Shown: positions 45,314-54,039 of the stretch, one piece after another | Numbering within the stretch: position 1 is the stretch's first letter | How the letters are laid out: each line of letters begins with the position of its first letter | Assembly (NCBI GenBank): GCA_016718315.1 | Contig: JADKDV010000001.1 | Location: 620,001-684,000, forward strand | DNA length: 64,000 nucleotides | From: Candidatus Obscuribacter sp. | GTDB taxonomy: Bacteria; Cyanobacteriota; Vampirovibrionia; Obscuribacterales; Obscuribacteraceae | Reading direction: 5' to 3' | Notes under the pieces: generated by a model | Databases searched by the model: none | Seen by the model: only the letters and a program-made list of their open reading frames with translations | What the model was told of the DNA's origin: nothing | Position numbers and translations under genes: made by a program

Positions 45314-46630
45314 ATGAAAAGACGCACACTGAAATCACTACTTGGCTTAATTTGCGCGCTATCAACAGGTATTGCTCTAAATACTGCTGCTAGTGCTAAA
45401 AACCTCTATATCTCTCCATCGGGTAGCGGCACTGATGGGGCTTCCTGGTCATCGGCATGGCAAGACCCGGCAAAAATCGACTGGTCAAAAGTGCAAGCTG
45501 GAGACCAGATAATCCTGGACGGCGGCACATCCGGCATCACCTATGTAACCGAATTTGCCGTACCAGCAAGCAGCGTAGTTATAAGACAGGCAACCGACAA
45601 AGCTCACGGGGGACAAGTAACCCTTAAGGGAATTTACCCGACAAGAAACCTGAACAGCATTGGCATCAATGTATTGGGCTCAAATGTACATATAGTTGCA
45701 GCCAGGCGCTCAGGCATAGTGCTCAAGAACTATCCAGCCCTCGCTGTAAGCCTAAAAACCAACGGCAATTCACTGCGCAATGTAGAGATAAATGGCATTA
45801 CAGGTTTTCAACCCTACGGATCTGGCAAAATTGGTGGTGTTGCCTTCGGTGGCTTCAACAATCAATTCATTAACTGTGATTTCCGCGATTGTGTTTATGG
45901 CGCAGTCGAAAAACCTGTTGCTGGTGCACGCAATCTGACTGTCTTTAACAACTGCACCTTTGGCTCAAACCGTTATGGTTACTGGGGCGAAGACGGAAGC
46001 TGCATAGTCGGAGCTAAAACAGCCACAGGCGCACCGTCCATAATCTACGCACATCACTGTGTCTTTGGTCCTTTTGTCAATTACGGCATCGATCAAGGCA
46101 ATAACCATCTGCTAATTTCAGATTCACTCTTCCTCAATGCACGTATAGCCAACCTCAATGTGACCGGCAATGCACCAGCCTCGGTGCGAGCAGTTAGCTG
46201 TACCTTTTATCAGAAGCAAATTACAGACGGCAATATCGTACCTAAAGCAGTTGGTGGCTTGACACAGAACACCATCGCGACCAGCGGCACTGCCGATGTT
46301 AAGGTGAGCAATTCAATCATTTATGGCGGCGTAGTCAAAGTGCCAGCCACACAAGTGCTCAATGCTGGCAACAACATCCAATATGCAGTAAGTGGCAATA
46401 CAGTAGCGCTAGCAGCACAGATGACCGATCCCAACTTTGTTGACAAAGACACGCTGCAAGCTGCCGGCACTGTAGCTACGTTTGTGCCCCAGACCCTCAC
46501 AACACTCAACTTCGATCCTGCTATGGGCTCGGCGGCTAGTGGTAAGGGCAGTTCCTTTGACCGTGTATCAGACACAGTAGCTGCCTATGGACCAATGTAT
46601 GGAATACCCACTGCTATCGGTGGTCCTTAA
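45314..46630 (+). CDS. Secreted parallel beta-helix-like protein
   Basis: 438 residues; signal peptide (KSLLGLICALSTGIALNTAASA). NLYISPSGSGTDGASWSSAWQDP and AGDQIILDGGT are typical openings of right-handed beta-helix proteins (DUF1565/pectate-lyase-like). The body has repeated short strands with N-rich turns (NSLRNVEINGITG, NNQFINCDFRDCVYG, NLTVFNNCTFGSNRYG). Likely a surface or polysaccharide-binding protein; no catalytic residues can be named. A small membrane peptide gene follows. Confidence 0.65.
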   Translation: MKRRTLKSLLGLICALSTGIALNTAASAKNLYISPSGSGTDGASWSSAWQDPAKIDWSKVQAGDQIILDGGTSGITYVTEFAVPASSVVIRQATDKAHGGQVTLKGIYPTRNLNSIGINVLGSNVHIVAARRSGIVLKNYPALAVSLKTNGNSLRNVEINGITGFQPYGSGKIGGVAFGGFNNQFINCDFRDCVYGAVEKPVAGARNLTVFNNCTFGSNRYGYWGEDGSCIVGAKTATGAPSIIYAHHCVFGPFVNYGIDQGNNHLLISDSLFLNARIANLNVTGNAPASVRAVSCTFYQKQITDGNIVPKAVGGLTQNTIATSGTADVKVSNSIIYGGVVKVPATQVLNAGNNIQYAVSGNTVALAAQMTDPNFVDKDTLQAAGTVATFVPQTLTTLNFDPAMGSAASGKGSSFDRVSDTVAAYGPMYGIPTAIGGP

Positions 46631-46678
46631 GCACTGAGCTTGACAAACCAACTAACTAATCAAAAAAGGAGCTACAAA

Positions 46679-46771
46679 TTGGTTATCGACGATCCAAACA
46701 TGAAGCAAATACTGCCTTACCTCTATGTGGCTTTCTTTGTACTTGTACTACTTTGCTTTTACAAAAAGTAG
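46679..46771 (+). CDS. Small single-helix membrane protein (30 residues)
   Basis: TTG start with AAAAAAGGAG 7 bases upstream, a strong ribosome binding site; stop TAG at 46769-46771. The protein begins MVIDDPNMKQ and then has one membrane helix ILPYLYVAFFVLVLLCFY ending KK. Downstream after 38 bp is the zinc-ribbon/TPR membrane protein; upstream after 48 bp ends the beta-helix gene. Such peptides often bind larger membrane proteins. The good ribosome site and clean hydrophobic helix make it a real candidate. Confidence 0.6.
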   Translation: MVIDDPNMKQILPYLYVAFFVLVLLCFYKK

Positions 46772-46809
46772 TCCCATACAAACAACCACACTTATAAGGC
46801 AGGAAAAAA

Positions 46810-47322
46810 ATGGCACCAAATCCAGGCTCTCACTCCACACAATGTACTCGTTGTAAAAAGATTGACCAGACTGAATTTTCAACTTGTAGATTTTGCGGCA
46901 CCGCATATAACTGGGTAAAACCAAAAGTATCGGGACAGGGTCTGGATATTGGTGCTCTTTTTCGTTCACCCATTTTCCTCATAATATTTTGCGGTCTAGC
47001 AATATTGGTAGGGTCACCGATGCGTGACAAACTGACCACTCACTGGCAAAGGCAGGTGCTTGATCAAACAAAACAAACATGGCATGAATCAAATCGCAAA
47101 ATATCAAACTCACCCACAGATGTAGACAGCCTGATTAAGCGAGCCGATGCCAATTTGACACTCTTCAAATTGCAAGATGCCATTAATGACTACACACTTG
47201 CCATTAAACTGCGCCCATCCGCAGATTTATACCGAAAGCGTGCTCTCGTCTACGACACCTGGAGCAAGCAACAAGAAGCCTCTAAAGACAGAGAAAGCGC
47301 AGCAAAGCTAGAGCACCACTGA
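46810..47322 (+). CDS. Zinc-ribbon membrane protein with TPR-like region
   Basis: 170 residues; AGGAAAAAA before the ATG. Zinc ribbon with Cys 12, 15, 26 and 29 (TQCTRCKKID, FSTCRFCGTA), one membrane helix (about 52-70, PIFLIIFCGLAILVG), then a TPR-like segment (LFKLQDAINDYTLAIKLRPSADLYRKRALVYD). One of several zinc-ribbon/TM proteins here, probably sensing or scaffolding at the inner membrane. Directly after the small membrane peptide. Confidence 0.65.
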   Translation: MAPNPGSHSTQCTRCKKIDQTEFSTCRFCGTAYNWVKPKVSGQGLDIGALFRSPIFLIIFCGLAILVGSPMRDKLTTHWQRQVLDQTKQTWHESNRKISNSPTDVDSLIKRADANLTLFKLQDAINDYTLAIKLRPSADLYRKRALVYDTWSKQQEASKDRESAAKLEHH

Positions 47323-47548
47323 ATTGAATTGGCTATTCGCCCTCACTAACTTTTTGACTTTTGATATTTTGCTTCTATCCTGACTCAAAGAAGAAAACAC
47401 ATTCAGCTAGCTGTCTCTGTTTTAAATACTTGTTTGATATGAGAAATTCCCTGGGTTTTTCTCACGCAACCCCGCGAAGGAAAAGAGACCTACCTCATTA
47501 AGAGCCTTTTTGCCACACATCTGAATTAAGTCAAACAAAACCGCGGTG

Positions 47549-48300
47549 TCAGTTGCGCTGTTGATTGCGGCGATAAGTCTCGATAATACCCGAGCCATAG
47601 GGCTTTTTGGGTAGCGCTGAGCTATAACCATATCCAGAGCCCGAGCCAAAACTTGTGCCACCATATGCATATCCATAAGGTACAGACGGTGCCACCGGTG
47701 CACTGTTGTATGGAGTCCAGCCCGCACCGCTGGTAGTGATACCGGGATTGGCTTGATCCGTAGTGGAGATTGTTTGAGGAGCGGGAGTGGAGCCGTAAGT
47801 CTTTATAAAATCACTGGTGGGCTCGCTGGCCAGGTGCACTTCATGATAAATCTGAGCGGCAGTATCCTGGTTGATTCTATTGAGAGTGGCATAGCGGCTA
47901 GAGGGATCGGGAGGCTGATAGCCCACCTGAGGCGGTCCGCCCGGATAAGTACGTCTTCTAAATTTGGGGATGCCGTAGGCTCCATTACCATTCATCAAGC
48001 CACGGTTGCCGTACATTTGACCGTACTGCCTGGCAAATCCAGATTCAGAGCTAGCACTGAGGCTAGCCTCGGAGCTACTGGTACCCCACTGGGCTTCGGA
48101 GCTGCTCTGCCCCACTGGGCTTCGGAGCTGCTCGTGCCCCACTGGGCCTCAGAGCTGCCACCACGCCTGGCTTCTGAGCTGGCACTGAGACTGGCCTCAC
48201 TGGAGCAAGAAAGACTGGCTTCGGAATCGCTATAAGCAGGCATAGCACTACCTAGAGCAAAGGCAAGACTAAAAGCAATTAGTGATAGCTGAGTTTTCAT
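47549..48300 (-). pseudogene. Secreted SSEA-repeat protein, frameshifted
   Basis: ATG at 48300 with GAGGAG upstream. Signal peptide (TQLSLIAFSLAFALGSAMPAYS), then repeats of the form SSEASLSA, SSEARRGG and SSEAQWGTS. Within these the frame breaks: the second frame (from about 48142 down to 47549) continues SSEAQWGTSSSEASLSA into a Tyr/Gly/Pro-rich body ending YRRNQQRN. The cause is visible in the DNA: of three 27-bp repeats the middle has 26 bp. Adding one base rejoins the two halves into about 250 residues. Could be phase variation, decay or sequencing error. Last gene of the minus-strand module. Confidence 0.65.
48072..48151 (-). repeat. Three 27-bp tandem repeats, the middle one 26 bp
   Basis: Units 48072-48098 (27 bp), 48099-48124 (26 bp) and 48125-48151 (27 bp) encode SSEAQWG plus two residues on the minus strand. 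The middle unit lacks one G after GAGCTGCTC (near 48107) compared with the third unit, which shifts the reading frame of the surrounding gene. Confidence 0.8.
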
Positions 48301-48344
48301 CACTGACTCCTCTATACCGGTCCTGCTCTTGTTTTACCCGCTTT

Positions 48345-49664
48345 TTAGCGGTACTCACCGACAAGCTGGAAGGCCGACCAGTAACGAGGATTAGCACGCA
48401 CCTTGAGAGCGCCCGGTGGTGTGGCAGCCAGCCCTTTTTCCATAAAGTTAAGAGTCTTAATCTGAGCTTCTCTGAGGGCTTTGGCTTTGTTGTTGCCAGC
48501 TAGATAGCTCTGATAAAAGGCACCCATTTGATACTCAGTCATCACATCGTCGACGTTCCACAAGCTCACCAGTACTGACGGCGTACCAGCCAGGATAAAG
48601 GCTCTGGATAGTCCAGCCACACCGTCTCCACTGATTTTGCCGCGTCCAGTCTGACAGGCAGACAGGGTTATGAGCTTGGCTTTGAGCGGGGGCATCTTGA
48701 GGATGTCGCGCACAGAGAGGATACCATCATCACTACCCGAGGCAGCAAGCAGGACTGCAGAGTCCATAGGACGCTCTTCGTCGATTAGACCGTGAGTAGC
48801 CAGGTGGATGATGGCTGCCTTAGGTGCAAGATCTCTGAGGGCTACACCACTAGCATCATCTTTGACACGTACAGTGCTATTAGCTGCACCAAAGAGATCG
48901 GAGATTTTTTTGACCTCGCGCTCAGCAAAGGGTAAGGCGCCAAGACCACCAACTTGCTTGAGAGTAGGATTACCAAAAGCGAGCAGGGCATTGCTTGTGT
49001 TGGCTTGATCCAATAGCTGATGGGTTGCTCTAAACACACCCACAGCTGGGATTACAGCCAGAGTATGGTCCTCAATGAGGAGCTTACCGTCTTTAGCTGT
49101 GAGCGCAGCAAAAGGGACTTTATACAAAGCATCATGGGGGACGATGGTCACCACTTGCTCAGGATCTTTTGGCAATAGTGACTGAATTGGGTCAATCAGG
49201 ATGGTATGTAAATCAGTTAGATATTTTTGGCGACGCTCGTTAGATGCCTTTAGATCGCTCAAATCCTTTGGTGGAGTGATGATAGCTTGATAGGCATTGA
49301 CTACCTTTTGAGTCAATTCAGTTCTGTTTATCTCCACAGGCTTAGCAGCTTTGATCTCACCAGTGGGATCTATGACAAAGATGTACAGGCGCGGACCAGT
49401 GACAAAATACTCCACGACATAGCTTTTGGACTGTTTAACGAGTTCTTTTATCTCTTTTATGTCTGGTGCTTTTGCCGAGACATCACTGATAGTAGAATCC
49501 AGCACGTAGCCAGATACGCGAGGTACGACTTCGACTGAGCGCATCACACCATTTGGTCCAGGCATTGCTGGAGCCATAGCAATTAGATCAGGCTTTGGCG
49601 CAGGGGCACTCTTGGGCGATACTGCCTCTGGTGCCTTTATGTTAGTGCTACTCTGGGCAATCAA
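48345..49664 (-). CDS. CHAT protease domain: C-terminal part of a split TPR-CHAT protein
   Basis: 439 residues counted from a TTG at 49664 that has no clear ribosome binding site. The caspase-like CHAT domain (about 165-435) has the catalytic His 291 in IIHLATHG and Cys 337 in LSACQTGRG, plus VPHDALYKVPFAAL and the LWNVDD end motif. Upstream in the same frame the DNA reads LDEALEIAERGRARAFLDLL, the usual linker between TPRs and CHAT, but this cannot be reached from a start codon. So this is the C-terminal half of the gene whose TPR part is at 49836-51725. CHAT proteases are caspase-like cysteine peptidases. Confidence 0.8.
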   Translation of the reverse strand: MIAQSSTNIKAPEAVSPKSAPAPKPDLIAMAPAMPGPNGVMRSVEVVPRVSGYVLDSTISDVSAKAPDIKEIKELVKQSKSYVVEYFVTGPRLYIFVIDPTGEIKAAKPVEINRTELTQKVVNAYQAIITPPKDLSDLKASNERRQKYLTDLHTILIDPIQSLLPKDPEQVVTIVPHDALYKVPFAALTAKDGKLLIEDHTLAVIPAVGVFRATHQLLDQANTSNALLAFGNPTLKQVGGLGALPFAEREVKKISDLFGAANSTVRVKDDASGVALRDLAPKAAIIHLATHGLIDEERPMDSAVLLAASGSDDGILSVRDILKMPPLKAKLITLSACQTGRGKISGDGVAGLSRAFILAGTPSVLVSLWNVDDVMTEYQMGAFYQSYLAGNNKAKALREAQIKTLNFMEKGLAATPPGALKVRANPRYWSAFQLVGEYR

Positions 49665-49835
49665 ACCTTTAGCTTGAGATGTCCGACGGCCTTCTAATAA
49701 GTCGAGAAAGGCTCTAGCACGACCTCTTTCGGCAATTTCAAGGGCCTCATCAAGCGTCCTTCGTCAACTAGAAGGGCAACTAGTTCTTGAAAGCTACTCC
49801 CTCTCCAAGTCAAGTGTATAAGTCTTAGAATCATC

Positions 49836-51725
49836 TCAGGAATGGAGATTTTTTTTCTTTTCAAATAGGCTAATGGCTTTACGCAGGTTGCTCTCGGCTT
49901 TATCTTTATCACCCATGATGCGATAACAAGAACCAAGACCAATGGCACAATCCCATTGCTGTTCAAGCAGTCCTGATTCTTTTGCTATAGGCAAGGCCTT
50001 TTCGAAATAACTAATGGACTGTTTGAGCAACTCGTCCTTTTTGGCTGGCTCTTTTGCCGCAGCTAATATAGCCTCATCTAGCAAGGCAAAACCAATACCG
50101 CTATATGCACCAGGCAATTTTTTTGTGTTGCCACTTTGTTCAAAATAGTTGATACAAACTTTGTACTCGCCAATAGCATCTTGGTATTTATTGCTGATTA
50201 GCTCGTGCTGTGCTTTGTTAAAAGCTACTGCACCAGCCAGAGACTTAAAATCTCTGGTAGCCTTTTGAGCCGGATCTACGGCATCAAGCATAGTCTTTAA
50301 CTGTTGATACTTATCTAGATAGGCTTTAGTGTTGCCAAAGTTTAGATAAGTAGAAGCAATACTATTGGCGGTACTAATCTCTCCCAGCTTATTTTCGACT
50401 TTTTTGTATTTCTCAACTGCCATTTCATAGTATTTGATAGCAGCGGCCTGTTGACCCATTGCGCTGTAACACTGTGCCACGCCAATCAGAGCCTCGGCTT
50501 CTATATCTTGATCTGAGAGATTGGCACCAGACTTAATAAAATCAGAGAGCGCCATAAAGTGGTTCAGAGCCTTATCTACCGCACCCTCCATAAAATTGTC
50601 GTAGCCTTGCTCATAAAGAGCCAGAGCCAGCACATCATTATCTTTAAGTGTCTTAGCTAAATTGGCAGCATCTTTGTGCATCCGTTCAGCTTCGGCAAAG
50701 TTGCGCATATCAGCGAGAGCACAGCCTTCACGCACCATGACGCGAGCCAGCATCATTTGATCGCCTTCTTCATCAAAGGCTGTGTGTGCCTGATTTAAGG
50801 CCGATAGAGCCAGTTTAGGCTGACCCTGACCGAGATAGTTATTAGCCAGAGATAAAAGCGCATTACCTTCTCGGTGCGCAGATCCGGCTTCCTTAAAAAT
50901 TTTTGCAGCCTGCTGATAGCCAGCGATAGCACCACTGGTATCGCCACTGTATTCTTTGAGTTCAGCTAGACGAGTTGCCACTTCTGCCACCATAGGCTCT
51001 TGCGATATATTTTTAAGCAAAGCAGCAGATGCCTCAGCTTCGGCGATGGCTTCATTTAATTTGCCTTCTCTTTTAAAGAGCATGGCGATTGAGAGTCTAG
51101 CTTGAGCCTCGGCAACAAAATCGTTTTGACCGTGAGCGAGTGACTGAGCACTCTGATAATACTCACGTGCTTTGTCGTATTGCTTGCTATAAATGGCATT
51201 AGCGCCCAGATCGCTATAGGCCCGACTGGCCAGTTTGTCCTGTTTGGTTGACTTAGCAAAATTAAGAGCTTCCTGATAAGTAGCCTCGGCAGCGGCATAA
51301 TCTTTTTTGTGCGTTTGCACCAGACCAATTGCTACCAGGTCATCAAACACTTCTTTGAGCCGGTTAAGCTCTCTATCTTTAGCCAGAGCCTCTTGCAGAT
51401 AGGGGAGTGCTTCGTCCAGGCGCCTGGCCTCAGCCAGAGCCTGACCAAGGGCATAGAGGTTAAGAGCTTGCTCTTCTTTTTTGCCGGATTTTTTGCTGAG
51501 CTCGACAGCTTTACGCAGACTATCAAAGTCCTCTGCAAATACAGGTTGAGGCAGTGCACTGCCCAGAGTAAGGCTTGCTGCCAGACTGAGACCTAATGCC
51601 ACTCTAAGCGGCAAACAGCGGACTACTGACCGTTTAAAGACAGCTGTCTCACTTTTGTTTTTGCTACTGCAACTAATTTTGCTATCACGTCTTAAACCAA
51701 TGGTCAGGTCAGACCAGAGCGCCAT
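49836..51725 (-). CDS. Exported TPR protein: N-terminal part of the split TPR-CHAT protein
   Basis: 629 residues; ATG with GAGGA upstream. Signal peptide (LPLRVALGLSLAASLTLGSALPQPVFA, about 36-62), then about ten TPR units (for example EALPYLQEALAKDREL, AAEATYQEALNFAKS, KAREYYQSAQSLAHG). It ends at a TGA after FEKKKNLHS, right after a run of eight A (49849-49856). Shifting frame there continues into SFQELVALLVDEGR and, after a second shift, into CHAT. Seventeen bp after the FecR-like gene. Together with the CHAT part it would be an exported protein of about 1,125 residues. Confidence 0.8.
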   Translation of the reverse strand: MALWSDLTIGLRRDSKISCSSKNKSETAVFKRSVVRCLPLRVALGLSLAASLTLGSALPQPVFAEDFDSLRKAVELSKKSGKKEEQALNLYALGQALAEARRLDEALPYLQEALAKDRELNRLKEVFDDLVAIGLVQTHKKDYAAAEATYQEALNFAKSTKQDKLASRAYSDLGANAIYSKQYDKAREYYQSAQSLAHGQNDFVAEAQARLSIAMLFKREGKLNEAIAEAEASAALLKNISQEPMVAEVATRLAELKEYSGDTSGAIAGYQQAAKIFKEAGSAHREGNALLSLANNYLGQGQPKLALSALNQAHTAFDEEGDQMMLARVMVREGCALADMRNFAEAERMHKDAANLAKTLKDNDVLALALYEQGYDNFMEGAVDKALNHFMALSDFIKSGANLSDQDIEAEALIGVAQCYSAMGQQAAAIKYYEMAVEKYKKVENKLGEISTANSIASTYLNFGNTKAYLDKYQQLKTMLDAVDPAQKATRDFKSLAGAVAFNKAQHELISNKYQDAIGEYKVCINYFEQSGNTKKLPGAYSGIGFALLDEAILAAAKEPAKKDELLKQSISYFEKALPIAKESGLLEQQWDCAIGLGSCYRIMGDKDKAESNLRKAISLFEKKKNLHS

Positions 51726-51742
51726 AACTCATCCTCATCGCA

Positions 51743-52708
51743 CTATTTTAATGCTGTATATCCACCAGCACCGTGCAGGTAGTTTAGCACCGATGCCATT
51801 TTAGCCATGTCATTTAGCACCCGACGCTCTTTGACGCCGCTTGTGGCTTGCTGCAAATCGAGCAAGAGATCAGCTCCGTTAAGGGCACTCTCCAGGCTAA
51901 ACTCACTGACTGCCATGACGCTTTGCTCCACCAGAGCAAACTGCCGACGCCCGATACCATCATGGGGATGGAGATCGCGATTGGTCAGAGCATGATCAGC
52001 TGAGACCAGCTCGTGACCGACTTTGAGAGCAAGAGTGATAGCAAAGTTTTTGACAGGATCGCTATAGGATTTACCGTTAACGGTGGCTGATACTTCAGCA
52101 CTGTGCACTTTTACTTTGACTGATTCGCCAAGCCCAGTGAGATTCATCACACGCAACACGCCATTTTGGTAGCGCACTATGACATCACTATTGGTAGCCA
52201 GCGACACCGAGCCATGAGGGGTGGAGATGACTGCCAGGGTGGCTGGCTTGCGCACACTGACTAAGAGTGCACCCTCAGTTAAATCTACAGTCGAGGGGCT
52301 GGGTCTTGTGTAATCAGAGCCAGGAATAAATTTGACGATGATGCCGCTATCGCTCTGCGAGTCATCAGGTGCGGGGAAGTCTTTTTCGGAGAGTTTTTTA
52401 ACAGCATTGCCCGGCTGTAGAGTAGGAAAATTAAGCGGGCTGGGAGTGCCCATAAATGGTCTAGTAAAGTCAGTGGGTATCAGTGGCAGAGTATCGCGCA
52501 CTGGCATAGTCTGAATCACAGGAAAAATGGGGAAATTGACCTGCGGCACAGTAGGAGGCGGTTGCATCACTGGCGGAGGATTATAGGCGGGAGTGGGCAC
52601 AGATGGAGTAGAAAAACTCGATTGAGCCATTGCCACAGAGCCTGTGCTGAGCGCATAGAGTGCGCCTAGAGCGGTTAAGAGAGTAAGTTTGATTATTGCT
52701 CTGTCCAT
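51743..52708 (-). CDS. Secreted FecR-like domain protein
   Basis: 321 residues; signal peptide (KLTLLTALGALYALSTGSVAMA) and a long Pro-rich linker (about 33-100, PTPAYNPPPVMQPPPTVP). The middle (about 125-220) fits a FecR-type beta domain: VDLTEGALLVSVRKPATLAVISTP and LATNSDVIVRYQNGVLRVMNL. FecR-like domains pass extracellular signals or bind surface proteins. Sits between the kinase and the TPR-CHAT gene with gaps of 53 and 17 bp. Confidence 0.6.
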   Translation of the reverse strand: MDRAIIKLTLLTALGALYALSTGSVAMAQSSFSTPSVPTPAYNPPPVMQPPPTVPQVNFPIFPVIQTMPVRDTLPLIPTDFTRPFMGTPSPLNFPTLQPGNAVKKLSEKDFPAPDDSQSDSGIIVKFIPGSDYTRPSPSTVDLTEGALLVSVRKPATLAVISTPHGSVSLATNSDVIVRYQNGVLRVMNLTGLGESVKVKVHSAEVSATVNGKSYSDPVKNFAITLALKVGHELVSADHALTNRDLHPHDGIGRRQFALVEQSVMAVSEFSLESALNGADLLLDLQQATSGVKERRVLNDMAKMASVLNYLHGAGGYTALK

Positions 52709-52761
52709 TTGCCATCTGTCCTGTGCTTGTCAGTATGACTGACCAGCACGGTTTATTAGGA

Positions 52762-53793
52762 CTAATTGCGCTTGAGCAAGATATTGTTTAAGGCTTGCTC
52801 TACATCCAATCTTAACTCAGTTGCCGTTTGATAGCGCTCGTCTGGTTCTTTGCGCAACAGTTTGGCGATAATGGCCTCAAATGGGTTGCCGGGCTCAAGC
52901 TCTGGTTTGACTGCAGAGATAAGCGGTGGATCTTCAAGCAAGTGCTTCATCAAGATAGATTCAGCGCTTTCACCTTCAAATGGTACTTTGCCTGTGAGCA
53001 TTTCAAACATCATGATGCCCATGCCATAGAGGTCAGTGCGGATATCGATGGGACGATCCTTGAGCTGCTCAGGAGCGATGTACTCAGGAGTACCAACCAT
53101 ACGACCGGTTTTGGTGAGACGCTTGCTACCTTGCACCAGGTTAGAGATACCAAAGTCAACGATTTTGACCCAGTCTGGTCTGTCAGACTTATGCTGCAAA
53201 AGGACGTTATCGGGCTTGAGATCTCGGTGAATAATCCCCATGCTGTGCGCTTCTTGTAGACCACGGCACATCTGAATGATGATATTGGCAGTGGTGGCAT
53301 AAGGTAGAGCACCACTATTATGGATTTTGTCTGCTAGCGCTTCGCCTTTGATGTATTCCATGACCAAGTAAGGCTCTTTGCCACCAATAGAGCCAACGTC
53401 GTAGACCGAGACGATGTTAGGGTGGTTGAGTTTGGCAGTCAGTTTGCACTCACGCTCAAAGCGCTCTACTGAGTTTTTGTTGGACAAAAGCCAGCCTTGC
53501 ATGACTTTAATAACGACAGTGCGTTCCATCTGGATATGGTTAGCTTTATAAACAAGCGCCATACCGCCTTCGCCAAGCACAGACTGGATTAGATACTTGC
53601 CGTCAATTGTCTTACCCAGCAAGGCTGAGTAGGGCTCGTCGCCGTCGTCGTCTTCATCGTCAGAAGCCACCGGAGTAGTAGCCACTGTATCGCCAGGACC
53701 GACATCCATAGTGGGACTAGCACTGGCAGGAGTTAAGTTGGTGTGAGACTGTTGCGGTGTCAAATTAGTATAGGACTGCTGCGGTGTAGCCAC
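52762..53793 (-). CDS. Soluble eukaryotic-like Ser/Thr protein kinase
   Basis: 343 residues. An N-terminal low-complexity tail has two copies of TPQQS-Y/H-TNL and an acidic run (DDEDDDGDE, about 45-53). The kinase domain (about 67-335) is complete: Gly loop LGEGGMALVYKA, Lys 96 in VVIKVM, HRDLKPDNVLL with Asp 191, DFG Asp 213, GTPEYIAPEQ and GMGIMMFEMLTG. No membrane helix or sensor domain, so it needs another protein for signal input. Its start overlaps the double zinc-ribbon gene by 29 bp, so the ribbon protein may be its partner. Confidence 0.92.
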   Translation of the reverse strand: MATPQQSYTNLTPQQSHTNLTPASASPTMDVGPGDTVATTPVASDDEDDDGDEPYSALLGKTIDGKYLIQSVLGEGGMALVYKANHIQMERTVVIKVMQGWLLSNKNSVERFERECKLTAKLNHPNIVSVYDVGSIGGKEPYLVMEYIKGEALADKIHNSGALPYATTANIIIQMCRGLQEAHSMGIIHRDLKPDNVLLQHKSDRPDWVKIVDFGISNLVQGSKRLTKTGRMVGTPEYIAPEQLKDRPIDIRTDLYGMGIMMFEMLTGKVPFEGESAESILMKHLLEDPPLISAVKPELEPGNPFEAIIAKLLRKEPDERYQTATELRLDVEQALNNILLKRN

Positions 53794-54031
53794 TTGCGGT
53801 CCAGTCGAGCCCTGCCCTTTGAGGGACCTCTAAGGAGCTACGATCAAAGGCGCAAAAGTTAGCATAACCAGGAAAAAACCGACCGCACAAAGTGCAAATC
53901 TTGCGCACGTTACCAGCACTGAGAGCCAGTGTCAGATCGGTGCCATCATAGCCGCAAAACTTACTGGTACGAGGCACTGTTTTGCCGCAAGTGGGACATT
54001 GCACATGATTAGCTGAGGTCTGCGTATTCAC
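53765..54031 (-). CDS. Small double zinc-ribbon protein
   Basis: 88 residues from a GTG at 54031 that follows TAGGAGGTCCA, a strong ribosome binding site; an upstream start would run into the preceding gene. Two ribbons: CPTCGKTVPRTSKFCGYDG (Cys 12, 15, 26) and CTLCGRFFPGYANFCAFD (Cys 46, 49, 60); in both the fourth ligand is an Asp or absent, as in FCxxDG-type ribbons that accompany Ser/Thr kinases. Overlaps the kinase start by 29 bp and follows the next zinc-ribbon gene by 8 bp. Confidence 0.75.
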   Translation of the reverse strand: MNTQTSANHVQCPTCGKTVPRTSKFCGYDGTDLTLALSAGNVRKICTLCGRFFPGYANFCAFDRSSLEVPQRAGLDWTASGYTAAVLY

Positions 54032-54039
54032 TGGACCTC

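Noticed and set aside
49694..49966. 90-residue minus-strand open frame between the TPR and CHAT parts
   Set aside because: Its first part overlaps the TPR gene out of frame. Its middle, SFQELVALLVDEGR, is the missing linker of the split TPR-CHAT protein, so it is not a separate gene.
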